From Dietzia timorensis (GTDB lineage: Bacteria > Actinomycetota > Actinomycetes > Mycobacteriales > Mycobacteriaceae): a stretch of DNA of 22,169 nt. Under the pieces are notes generated by a model that was not told the origin of the DNA, did no database searches, and saw only the letters and a program-made list of their open reading frames with translations. Positions 6,903-14,010 of this stretch are shown here, piece after piece; the stretch's first letter is position 1, and each line of letters opens with the position of its first letter. The stretch is taken from NCBI RefSeq assembly GCF_020742175.1, contig NZ_DYXM01000255.1:1-22169 (forward strand), in the 5' to 3' direction. Position numbers and translations under genes: made by a program.

Positions 6903-8408
6903 ATGGGCATCGGCTACTCTCGCGGCGTTGCGGTCGTCGGAGTCGGTGGACACGTCGTCGATGTTGAGGTCGACTCCGGAAACGGGCTGCCGGCCACACA
7001 TATCGTGGGCGCCGGCGACGCCGCACTTCACGAGGCGCGCGAGCGCGTGCGGGCCGCGATCGTTAACAGCGGGTTCCCGTATCCACCTGGCAAGGTCGTT
7101 ATTTCGCTGTCGCCGGCGTCTCTGCGGAAAACCGGCAGCGGCTTCGATCTCGCCATTGTCGCGGCCGTCCTGTCTTCGCGAGGCCACATTCCCGCGGGAA
7201 CCCTCTCCGGGGTCGCGCTTGTCGGGGAACTCGCGCTCGATGGTCGTGTTCGTCCCGTGCGCGGCGTACTGCCCGCAGTGCTCGCGGCCCGCGAGGCCGG
7301 GCTGTCGGCGGTGCTCGTGTCCTCTGGCAACCTGGCCGAGGCGAGGCTCGTCGATGGGATCGCATCGATCGGGCTACGCACTCTCGAAGACCTCCGCGAC
7401 TACTGCCTGGGCCTCGAGCCGCCAGACTATCCGGTGGCCGAGCAGGGCGGCGCGGTCCACCCAAACGACGCCGACTCCGCAGACCTCGTTGATGTACGCG
7501 GACAACCGGAAGCCCGCCGCGCGGTCGAGATCGCTGCTGCCGGCGGGCACAACCTTCTCCTTCTCGGCCCGCCGGGCACTGGCAAGACGATGCTTGCCAG
7601 GCGCCTACCCGGGTTACTGCCGGACCTGTGCGAAGGCGACGCATTGTCAACCACCGCGGTGCATTCGGTGTCCGGGGTGCTGGGCGAAGGGCGGTCTCCA
7701 TTGGTCTCGCGCCCGCCGTTCATCGCGCCACACCACACCGCGTCAATGAACGCGCTCGTCGGCGGCGGACACGGACTAGCCCGCCCGGGAGCGGTCTCCC
7801 TTGCCCACAATGGCGTGCTTTTCCTCGATGAAGCCCCGGAGTTCGCCGCGCGCACCCTCGACGCACTTCGCACGCCTCTCGAAGAAGGAACGGTACGCAT
7901 CGCCAGACGCGACGGGGTGACGGAGTTCCCAGCCCGGTTCCAACTCATCATGGCGGCAAACGAATGCCCGTGCGGCGCGGCAGAAGCCGCCCGGTGTGAC
8001 TGCCCGGCAGGACTCAGGCGCCGGTACATGGCCAAGCTTTCGGGGCCGCTGCGCGACCGACTGGACATCTGCGTACGCACATCGCCGGTCGGCGTTCGCC
8101 TGCTTTCGGACACCGACCAGGAGTCAACGGCAACGGTCCGCGAGCGCGTGCACCGCGCGATCGAATGTGCAACCGCCCGCAGATCTGTCCCGGCACAGAA
8201 CAGCGACGCCGCTACGAAAGTCGAGGACGGAATCTCTCGCACGGCGATGATCCCGTTGAAAAGAGGGCTTGTCAGGGGCGCGATCTCCGCGCGTGGAGCG
8301 CGTCGCTGTCTCCGGCTGGCCTGGACGCTTGCCGACATCGATGGATCCAACAGCCCCACACAACACCATGTCGTAGAAGCGATGACCCTGCGAGGAGACG
8401 AAATATGA
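6903..8408 (+). CDS. comM: YifB/ComM family AAA+ ATPase (Mg-chelatase-like)
   Basis: AAA+ helicase-like ATPase; in Haemophilus and Vibrio, ComM promotes branch migration during natural transformation. The N-terminal Lon-like fold (VDVEVDSGNGLPATHIVG) spans about residues 1-170. The Walker A GPPGTGKT is at residues 222-229 and the Walker B VLFLDEAPEF places Asp309 and Glu310. The ANECPCG motif (Cys355, Cys357) and later CDCPAG suggest the zinc-binding segment of the family. Length 501 aa is full size. The ATG follows the yraN stop with no gap, and the stop overlaps the dprA start in an ATGA, implying tight coupling. Confidence 0.94.
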   Translation: MGIGYSRGVAVVGVGGHVVDVEVDSGNGLPATHIVGAGDAALHEARERVRAAIVNSGFPYPPGKVVISLSPASLRKTGSGFDLAIVAAVLSSRGHIPAGTLSGVALVGELALDGRVRPVRGVLPAVLAAREAGLSAVLVSSGNLAEARLVDGIASIGLRTLEDLRDYCLGLEPPDYPVAEQGGAVHPNDADSADLVDVRGQPEARRAVEIAAAGGHNLLLLGPPGTGKTMLARRLPGLLPDLCEGDALSTTAVHSVSGVLGEGRSPLVSRPPFIAPHHTASMNALVGGGHGLARPGAVSLAHNGVLFLDEAPEFAARTLDALRTPLEEGTVRIARRDGVTEFPARFQLIMAANECPCGAAEAARCDCPAGLRRRYMAKLSGPLRDRLDICVRTSPVGVRLLSDTDQESTATVRERVHRAIECATARRSVPAQNSDAATKVEDGISRTAMIPLKRGLVRGAISARGARRCLRLAWTLADIDGSNSPTQHHVVEAMTLRGDEI

Positions 8409-9658
8409 GGCCGATCACCGAGACCGGGGATGCCTGGCTCTATCTCAACGCCGTATGCGAACGACCCACTGCTGCGATGTGGGACTTCGTCGACGCCTTT
8501 GGTCCCATCGAGGCCGCCGAACGAATCAAGGCGAATGACACCGAGAACTTCCGCGACGTCGCCGCGCAGACGGCCGCTCGCGCCGGGAAGGTGGACCCGA
8601 CCGCGCTGCGAGCCTTGGGCGAACAGTACGACGCCAGGTTCCTCTGTCCTGCGAATCCGGACTGGCCCGCCGAAGCGTTCTCCGCGTTGGATCATCCGCG
8701 TCAATACGGGTTGGACCACAGCGGCGTCGAGGCCGGAGCGGCACTGCCGCTCGCGCCGTTCGGTCTGTGGGTGCGCGGAGGGCCGGACCTGCCCAACTTC
8801 GCTGCCGCGCGCACGGCCTCCATCGTAGGGACAAGAGACCTCACCTCCTACGGACGTGTCGTCGCGTCGGAACTGGCCGAGGCGTGCGCGGGCGAAGACA
8901 TCGCAGTCATATCCGGAGGCGCGCTCGGAGTCGATATCGCTGCGCACCTGGGAGCGCTTTCCGCCGACGGGATCACTACCGCCGTTCTCGCGTGTGGCGT
9001 CGACAAGCTCTATCCCTCCGCCAACGAACAAAGCCTGCGGCGTGTGGCGGCCTCGGGCGGAGCGATCTCCGAGTACCCGCCGGGCACGGGCGTCACGCGA
9101 TATCGCTTTCTCGACCGGAACCGGATTATCGCCGCGCTTGGTTCGGTCACGGTCGTAGTAGAGGCGGCGATGCGCAGCGGCGCTCTGAGCACCGCGCGAT
9201 GGGCAAATGCAATGAACCGTTCCGTGTTCGCTGTTCCGGGACCGATACACTCGCGCGCCTCAGCCGGCTGCAACAACCTGCTTGGCATGTACGCCTTGCC
9301 GCTCGCCTCAACCAGCGAGATTGGGGAAGTCGTCTCGACTCTCGGGTTCGAGCGCTCCGCCGAACCGAACCCGTATGACGTCGGAGCTGGAAAATTCACA
9401 CGCCGACCCGGAAGCCCCGCCGACTGGATGACCGAGGAGCAGAGCCGGGTATTCGAGGCCTTGCGGGGCGACTGCATGCAAGATTCCACAAAGATCGCCT
9501 GGGAGAGCGGTGTTCCAGAATCAAGGGTCAAGCGACACCTCGGTACGCTGAAGCGATTCGGATTCGCCGTCAAAACAGGCGGTAGGTGGCAACTTCCTAC
9601 GAGGCGTGACCAACATCAGCAAAGTCTGCCACTTAACGAAAACGGATCCCTTTTTTGA
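8405..9658 (+). CDS. dprA: DNA-processing protein DprA
   Basis: Binds incoming single-stranded DNA and loads RecA during transformation; widely conserved even in species not known to be competent. The Rossmann-like domain shows SIVGTRDLTSYG (around residue 142), VISGGALGVDIAAH (SGG at about 170-172), RNRIIAALG and the SGALSTARWA and FAVPGPI blocks. The usual SGGARGID is SGGALGVD here. A C-terminal winged-helix-like domain (about residues 345-405) is present. Length 417 aa, with an N-terminal helical/SAM-like region. The start is ATG within the comM stop (ATGA). The stop falls in a TTGA at the upstream end of the xerC ORF. Confidence 0.94.
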   Translation: MRPITETGDAWLYLNAVCERPTAAMWDFVDAFGPIEAAERIKANDTENFRDVAAQTAARAGKVDPTALRALGEQYDARFLCPANPDWPAEAFSALDHPRQYGLDHSGVEAGAALPLAPFGLWVRGGPDLPNFAAARTASIVGTRDLTSYGRVVASELAEACAGEDIAVISGGALGVDIAAHLGALSADGITTAVLACGVDKLYPSANEQSLRRVAASGGAISEYPPGTGVTRYRFLDRNRIIAALGSVTVVVEAAMRSGALSTARWANAMNRSVFAVPGPIHSRASAGCNNLLGMYALPLASTSEIGEVVSTLGFERSAEPNPYDVGAGKFTRRPGSPADWMTEEQSRVFEALRGDCMQDSTKIAWESGVPESRVKRHLGTLKRFGFAVKTGGRWQLPTRRDQHQQSLPLNENGSLF

Positions 9659-9768
9659 CCAGCCAGCTCAGTTGCGGCCCGTACGCAGAGCCAAGTCTCC
9701 AACAGCTATCGACAGAAGCGTGTCGAGCGTTCTTGCGCCCGGACGAAACAGGGGCCACAGTAGATAAC

Positions 9769-10740
9769 ATGCACAACAGCGCGGACGGAACTGATAGTGG
9801 AGGCACTTCTTCCGCATCAGTTGCGCGCGGGCCGAAACTCGACGATCTGCTCGATGAGTTCTCCGCTGATCTGATCTCGCGGGGGAGGTCCGAGGCCACC
9901 GTGCGTTCGTATCTCTCCGACGTTCGCCACTTGTTCACCTATCTCGATTCGGACGGCGCGGCGCCGGCCCCGGCTCTACTCATCGACCTAGCAGCGCTGC
10001 GCGCGTGGTTAGGGGAGCAGGTTGCGGGCCGCTCGGCCAGATCGACGATCGCGCGCCGGGTAGCCTCGGCCCGTGCTTTTACCGCCTGGGCGCATCACCG
10101 AGGCGTGCTTGACGGCGATCCCGGCCAACGCTTGGAGGCGCCTCGGCCACACCGACGCCTCCCGCGGGTGCTGGACGAAGTTCAGGCGTCGGAGGTTATT
10201 CGTTCGGCGGAACTCGGCGCCGAGGAATTCGATCCGGCCGCGCTTCGCGACCAGGTCATCGTTGAGCTCCTTTACTCCACAGGCATCCGCGTTTCGGAGC
10301 TCTGCGGGCTCGACCTACGCTCCATCGATAGCGAGCGGAGGGTGCTGCGCGTGCTTGGCAAGGGAAATAAGGAGCGGACGGTGCCCTTCGGGGCGCCGGC
10401 AAAACGTGCCATCGAGGGCTGGCTCGAGCGAGGCAGGCCGGCGCTGGTCTCGGACGCGAGCGGTGAGGCGTTCCTCCTTGGGGCGCGTGGTGGGCGACTC
10501 AATGTGCGGGCCGCGCGCAAAGCGGTAAACGACGTCACGTCCGCGACTGACGGTGTCCCAGTTCTCTCGCCTCACGCGCTGCGGCACAGCGCCGCGACGC
10601 ATCTGCTCGCCGGGGGAGCCGATCTACGCCACGTTCAGGAGATCCTCGGCCATACGACCCCGGCGACCACTCAGCTCTACACGCACGTCTCCAACGAGCG
10701 CCTTGCCGCCGCATATCGCACCGCCCACCCCCGTGCGTGA
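9769..10740 (+). CDS. xerC: Tyrosine recombinase XerC
   Basis: Site-specific recombinase that with XerD resolves chromosome dimers at dif. The N-terminal SAM-like core-binding domain (LDEFSADLISRGRSEATVRSY) is followed by the catalytic domain with the full catalytic set: Arg174 (GIRVSELCGLD), Lys198 (GKGNKERTVP), His269/Arg272 (SPHALRHSAATH), His295 (LGHTTPATTQ) and the nucleophile Tyr304. The ATG at 9769 (323 aa) is preferred because it leaves a normal-length N-terminus. An in-frame TTG at 9655, overlapping the dprA stop, would add 38 residues with no family similarity. The SD near 9769 is weak (AGGGG about 14 nt upstream). Confidence 0.92.
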   Translation: MHNSADGTDSGGTSSASVARGPKLDDLLDEFSADLISRGRSEATVRSYLSDVRHLFTYLDSDGAAPAPALLIDLAALRAWLGEQVAGRSARSTIARRVASARAFTAWAHHRGVLDGDPGQRLEAPRPHRRLPRVLDEVQASEVIRSAELGAEEFDPAALRDQVIVELLYSTGIRVSELCGLDLRSIDSERRVLRVLGKGNKERTVPFGAPAKRAIEGWLERGRPALVSDASGEAFLLGARGGRLNVRAARKAVNDVTSATDGVPVLSPHALRHSAATHLLAGGADLRHVQEILGHTTPATTQLYTHVSNERLAAAYRTAHPRA

Positions 10741-10793
10741 AAACCCGGATTCACTACGAACATTGCGGACGCGCCTGAGCGGCGCCGGCGCAA

Positions 10794-11408
10794 CTACACA
10801 GGCCCGACAGGTTTGAGCACGATCGGCCGTAGATTGGCGCCCAGCAGCGATAGCGGATCGAGGTAGCCGTCCGGGTCATCGCTCCATCGGGCTCCCCAGT
10901 GCACACACGCCGGAGCTTCGCATTCTGGGTGGATTCCGAGCACGTGCCCGATCACCTGCCCGCGCTCGACGACCTGCCCCGCCATGACGGCGGAGCGTAC
11001 CGGCTCGTAAGTCGTCCGAAATCCTCCTTCGTGCTCGATCGACACCACCGGGCGCCCGGCGACCATCCCGGCGAATGCGACTCTCCCGGGCCCCGCCGCG
11101 CGGACCTCCGCCGAAGGAGTGGTTGCGAGATCGACCCCGCGATGGCCCGGAAGCCACGGTTTCGGCGGAGGCGAATACCCGCGGACCACGGCGCCGGGCG
11201 ACACGGGGAGATCGAATTCCTCGCCACCCCTGATCGATTCGGCCGAACGTGGGGAGGCTTGGGTCTCGGCGAGCCCTTCGCCATCGGCCGGTAGTTGGAC
11301 GGCGAGCAGGATCGCGACGACCGCCGTCAGGACTACACCGAGCAGGCGAACGAAGATGCAGATTCGCCCGGGAGGTGGTGTGTCCGAGTGCGGCTCCGTG
11401 AGTGGCAT
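10794..11408 (-). CDS. Membrane-anchored LytM/M23-like domain protein, probably catalytically degenerate
   Basis: A 204-aa protein with an N-terminal membrane anchor or signal (about residues 19-39, VRLLGVVLTAVVAILLAVQL) and an extracytoplasmic LytM-like domain (about 70-175). The zinc-ligand set is recognisable: His89 and Asp93 in GHRGVDLA, and His170 in ACVHWGAR. However, the first His of the HxH motif is Cys168, and the YxH position reads TYEP, so both histidines that activate water in lysostaphin-type enzymes seem absent. It may act as a non-catalytic activator or scaffold in the cell envelope, as EnvC and NlpD do; that is inference. It occupies the Rv2891 position, convergent with xerC and divergent from rpsB. 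Confidence 0.85.
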   Translation of the reverse strand: MPLTEPHSDTPPPGRICIFVRLLGVVLTAVVAILLAVQLPADGEGLAETQASPRSAESIRGGEEFDLPVSPGAVVRGYSPPPKPWLPGHRGVDLATTPSAEVRAAGPGRVAFAGMVAGRPVVSIEHEGGFRTTYEPVRSAVMAGQVVERGQVIGHVLGIHPECEAPACVHWGARWSDDPDGYLDPLSLLGANLRPIVLKPVGPV

Positions 11409-11490
11409 GGACCCGAGTATTGGGGAGCGGAAGGTACCGGTGGGGGCGCTACATCATATGTAGAGCTGACCGGCGCGTTTCACGAGTCGA

Positions 11491-11505
11491 CTCTCGCGTC
11501 GAGAG
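11491..11505. promoter_or_regulatory. Inverted repeat just upstream of the rpsB -35 element
   Basis: Perfect 6-bp dyad CTCTCG-CGT-CGAGAG ending 2 nt before TTGGAC. It could be a protein-binding operator or an unremarkable GC-rich palindrome. Confidence 0.35.
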
Positions 11506-11507
11506 AG

Positions 11508-11536
11508 TTGGACCATTTCGCTCGGCAGGTTATGCT
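11508..11536 (+). promoter_or_regulatory. Predicted sigma-70/SigA-type promoter for rpsB
   Basis: TTGGAC (11508-11513) and TATGCT (11531-11536) are separated by exactly 17 nt, close to TTGACA/TATAAT. A start near 11543 would give a leader of about 290 nt before the rpsB ATG. It is the best-matching promoter seen in the window. Confidence 0.65.
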
Positions 11537-11566
11537 TGCGGGGCAGTCTTGTGTGCCGGGAGACGT

Positions 11567-11638
11567 GTGTCTACTCGGTTCATGATTCTGACTTCGCGCA
11601 CCTGGCAACGGTGCTCGTTCGTCCCCGCCATCGCTTAG
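11567..11638 (+). CDS. Possible leader peptide upstream of rpsB (23 aa)
   Basis: A GTG at 11567 with GGGAG (11558-11562) 4 nt upstream opens a 23-aa frame (MSTRFMILTSRT..., ending FVPAIA) that stops at TAG 11636-11638. The internal ATG at 11582 would give 18 aa. The stop codon falls at the loop of the stem-loop 11609-11655, so ribosomes on this frame would melt the stem. No family recognised; it may be chance, and the SD spacing is short. Confidence 0.22.
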   Translation: MSTRFMILTSRTWQRCSFVPAIA

Positions 11639-11655
11639 GTGGTGGGGGAGCGCCG
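11609..11655 (+). promoter_or_regulatory. Compound stem-loop in the rpsB leader
   Basis: The inner 10-bp stem pairs CCCCGCCATC (11623-11632) with GGTGGTGGGG (11638-11647) around the loop GCTTA, with two G-U pairs. The outer 8-bp stem pairs CGGTGCTC (11609-11616) with GAGCGCCG (11648-11655), with one G-U pair. A 6-nt bulge on the 5' side separates the two. It is a candidate S2 autoregulatory or attenuation structure; there is no T tract, so it is not a simple terminator. Confidence 0.5.
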
Positions 11656-11831
11656 GTGTTGTATGCCCTTCGAGTCAGTGGTGTTCGGTCGACTTTGTGG
11701 TCGGCCGGATTGCCTCGAGGCAGGTGCTAGGCAAAACCCAAGAACAACTACGGACATATGAGAAGGAGGAGGAGGGGCCTCCAGAACGCGCGAGACCTAC
11801 GGAATCGTACGTTTTTGACCCTCAAAGCAAC

Positions 11832-12722
11832 ATGGCTGTCGTTTCCATGAAGCAACTGCTCGACGCAGGTGCACACTTTGGCCACCAGACCCGTCGCTGG
11901 AACCCGAAGATGAGGCGTTTCATCTTCACCGACCGCAACGGCATCTACATCATCGATCTGCAGCAGACGCTGACCTACATCGATCAGGCCTACGAATTCG
12001 TCAAGGAGTCCGTGGCCCACGGCGGCACCGTGCTCTTTGTCGGCACGAAGAAGCAGGCCCAGGAGGCCATTGCCGAAGAGGCCACGAAGGTCGGCATGCC
12101 GTATGTCAACCAGCGTTGGCTCGGCGGCATGCTCACCAACTTCCAGACCGTGCACCAGCGCCTCCTGCGCCTTAAGGAGCTCGAGTCGATGGAGCAGACC
12201 GGTGGCTTCGAGGGGCGCACCAAGAAGGAAATCCTCATGCTCACGCGTGAGAAGAACAAGCTCGCCCGCACCCTTGGCGGTATGCGCGAGATGTCGAAGA
12301 TTCCTTCCGTGGTGTGGATTGTCGACACCAACAAGGAGCACATCGCCGTCGACGAGGCGCGGAAGCTGGGCATCCCGGTCGTCGCGATTCTCGATACGAA
12401 CTGCGACCCGGATGTCGTCGACTACCCGATCCCGGCGAACGACGATGCCATCCGCTCCGTCGACGTGCTCACCCGAGTCGTCGCCTCCGCCGTCGCCGAG
12501 GGCCTCAAGGCCCGTTCGGCTGCGAAGGAAGGCAAGAAGGGCGACGAGGCCGAGCCGCTCGCCGAGTGGGAGACCGAACAGCTCGACGCCGTAACGGCGG
12601 AGGCTGAAGCCGCTGCCACCACCGAGGATGCCGCTCCGGCTGCCGCGCAGGACGCGCCGGCCGCTGAGGCTGCTGCGCAAGACGCGCCGGCTGCCGAGGC
12701 TCCTGCTGCGGACACCAAGTAG
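11832..12722 (+). CDS. rpsB: 30S ribosomal protein S2 with Ala-rich repeat tail
   Basis: Small-subunit protein that joins late in 30S assembly and is needed for mRNA binding and S1 docking. Canonical S2 blocks are MKQLLDAGAHFGHQTRRWNPK, FIFTDRNGIYIIDLQQT, TVLFVGTKKQAQ, QRWLGGMLTNFQT and PVVAILDTNCDPDVVDYPIP (read as separate blocks). Length 296 aa; the last ~45 residues form an Ala/Pro/Glu tail with a tandem decapeptide repeat. ATG at 11832 was chosen because MAVVSMKQLL is the normal start; no good SD precedes it. The only strong SD-like tract is about 60 nt further upstream, with no start codon at proper spacing. A frame opening at 11697 would add 45 atypical residues. Confidence 0.96.
   Translation: MAVVSMKQLLDAGAHFGHQTRRWNPKMRRFIFTDRNGIYIIDLQQTLTYIDQAYEFVKESVAHGGTVLFVGTKKQAQEAIAEEATKVGMPYVNQRWLGGMLTNFQTVHQRLLRLKELESMEQTGGFEGRTKKEILMLTREKNKLARTLGGMREMSKIPSVVWIVDTNKEHIAVDEARKLGIPVVAILDTNCDPDVVDYPIPANDDAIRSVDVLTRVVASAVAEGLKARSAAKEGKKGDEAEPLAEWETEQLDAVTAEAEAAATTEDAAPAAAQDAPAAEAAAQDAPAAEAPAADTK
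12639..12698 (+). repeat. Tandem 30-nt repeat encoding the S2 tail decapeptide
   Basis: Two adjacent 30-nt units (12639-12668 and 12669-12698) both encode AAAQDAPAAE. They differ only at synonymous sites, consistent with an older in-frame duplication kept under protein-level constraint or drift. Confidence 0.85.
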
Positions 12723-12750
12723 GTTCTCGCGCATGCAGCGCTAATACCAG

Positions 12751-12796
12751 GGCCCGGTGCCAGCTACTCGAGTGGCTGGCACCGGGCCCGTGTTGT
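12751..12796 (+). terminator. Large hairpin after rpsB (terminator or attenuator)
   Basis: Perfect 15-bp inverted repeat (12751-12765 with 12776-12790), arm GGGCCCGGTGCCAGC, with a 10-nt loop containing ACTCGAGT. It is followed by GTGTTGTG rather than a T tract, so it may be a U-poor actinobacterial terminator or allow partial readthrough into tsf. Confidence 0.75.
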
Positions 12797-12849
12797 GCTC
12801 CCGTTCCGCGTCTGACCATCGTGAGTTCAGCCGCGCCTCGCCACGAGTT

Positions 12850-12896
12850 CACCAGGGTTGCGCGCACCTTTAAGGGCATAGTGCCTTAACCTGGTG
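12850..12896 (+). promoter_or_regulatory. Nested dyad in the tsf upstream region
   Basis: Outer arms CACCAGG (12850-12856) and CCTGGTG (12890-12896) enclose an inner hairpin TTAAGGGCA (12870-12878) with TGCCTTAA (12882-12889), which has a single bulged G and loop TAG. It lies about 100 nt before the tsf start. It could be a leader RNA element or an operator for a separate tsf promoter. Confidence 0.4.
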
Positions 12897-12999
12897 AGGG
12901 AATGGGCTGCCTATTCCGCTGAAGCCGCGCGGAAAATTCTAGACTTCTACCCAAGCCGAGATTGACGAAATCCAAATACCCAAGGAGGGTCGCCCCAAC

Positions 13000-13824
13000 A
13001 TGGCGAACTACACCGCTGCCGACGTCAAGCGTCTTCGTGAGCTCACCGGCTCCGGAATGATGGACTGCAAGAACGCACTTGTCGATTCGGATGGAGACTT
13101 CGACAAGGCCGTCGAGCTTCTTCGCATCAAGGGTGCGAAGGACGTGGGCAAGCGCGCCGGTCGCTCGACCGCCGAAGGCCTCGTCACCATCAAGGACGGC
13201 TACATGATCGAGCTCAACTCGGAGACCGACTTCGTCGCAAAGTCGGCCGAGTTTATCGAGCTCGCGGACAAGATCGCCAGCGTCGCCGCAGCGAACAAGG
13301 TTGCCGATCTCGCCGCACTCGAGGGCGCGGACCTCGACGGCCAGCCCGTGTCCGACGCTGTCACCGCGTTTTCCGCCAAGACCGGCGAGAAGCTCGTCCT
13401 CCGCCGCGTGGCCTCCTACGAGGGACCGGTGGCGACGTACCTGCACAAGCGCTCCTCGGACCTGCCGCCGGCCGTCGGCGTCATGGTGTCCTACACCGGT
13501 GACACCGATGCCGCTGCCGAGGCCGCTCGGACCGCGGCCATGCAGATCGCGGCGCTCAAGGCCAAGTACGTCTCCCGCGACGACGTCCCTGAGGACGTTA
13601 TCGCCAAGGAGCGCGAGATTGCCGAGGCCACCGCCAAGGAGGAGGGCAAGCCCGAGCAGGCTCTTCCGAAGATCGTCGAGGGACGACTCAACGGCTTCTT
13701 CAAGGACGTCGCGCTGCTCGACCAGCCGTCGGTCTCCGATAACAAGAAGACCGTTGGCGCGCTCCTCGAAGAGGCCGGCGCCAAGGTCACCGCGTTCGAG
13801 CGTTTCGAGGTCGGCCAGGAGTAA
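13000..13824 (+). CDS. tsf: Elongation factor Ts
   Basis: Guanine-nucleotide exchange factor that recycles EF-Tu. The N-terminal UBA-like domain with LRELTGSGMMDCKNAL (about residues 12-27) and the second signature ELNSETDFVAKSAEF are both intact. The rest of the core, including KGAKDVGKRAGR, is normal, and the 274-aa length fits actinobacteria. The start is ATG with the strong SD AAGGAGGG (12982-12989) 10 nt upstream. It lies 277 nt after rpsB, separated by a large hairpin, so it may have its own promoter. Another large hairpin follows the gene. Confidence 0.97.
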   Translation: MANYTAADVKRLRELTGSGMMDCKNALVDSDGDFDKAVELLRIKGAKDVGKRAGRSTAEGLVTIKDGYMIELNSETDFVAKSAEFIELADKIASVAAANKVADLAALEGADLDGQPVSDAVTAFSAKTGEKLVLRRVASYEGPVATYLHKRSSDLPPAVGVMVSYTGDTDAAAEAARTAAMQIAALKAKYVSRDDVPEDVIAKEREIAEATAKEEGKPEQALPKIVEGRLNGFFKDVALLDQPSVSDNKKTVGALLEEAGAKVTAFERFEVGQE

Positions 13825-13856
13825 GACCCTCCTGCGGCGATCCGTTCGCACATAGT

Positions 13857-13896
13857 GTTCAGGCACCTGGAGTCGATATCGACCAGGTGCCTGAAC
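13857..13896 (+). terminator. Large hairpin after tsf
   Basis: Perfect 14-bp inverted repeat (13857-13870 with 13883-13896), arm GTTCAGGCACCTGG, enclosing a 12-nt loop that contains the palindrome TCGATATCGA. It is followed by CGTGTTCGG, with no T tract, like the hairpin after rpsB. Confidence 0.75.
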
Positions 13897-14010
13897 CGTG
13901 TTCGGACATGGCAATGCCGCAAACGTCACCGCCCCATCTGGTTGAGAATGCAATAAGGCAAGATGGTGTCGATAGAAAAATTGATCGCAGAGCACGATTC
14001 TAGGAGCGAG

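Larger units (their letters stand above)
11409..11831 (+). promoter_or_regulatory. M23-like gene/rpsB divergent region with long rpsB leader
   Basis: The 423 nt hold no standard gene. They contain the inferred rpsB promoter (11508-11536), an adjacent dyad (11491-11505), a possible short leader ORF (11567-11638), a compound stem-loop (11609-11655) and a purine-rich SD-like tract (about 11762-11777). The region also must carry the promoter for the minus-strand M23-like gene, which I could not locate. Confidence 0.6.

Noticed and set aside
7427..9250. 607-aa open frame on the minus strand
   Set aside because: Antisense to comM and dprA, with no recognisable domain; a codon-bias shadow.
9655..9768. 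N-terminally extended xerC starting at TTG 9655
   Set aside because: It would add 38 residues with no XerC similarity; the ATG at 9769 fits the family length better, although the SD there is weak.
10741..10793. Terminator between xerC and the convergent M23-like gene
   Set aside because: Only a 5-bp GCGCC/GGCGC stem without a T tract is visible; too weak to call.
11697..11831. N-terminally extended rpsB starting at GTG/ATG-like codon 11697
   Set aside because: Adds 45 residues not found in S2 proteins; MAVVSMKQLL at 11832 is the standard start.
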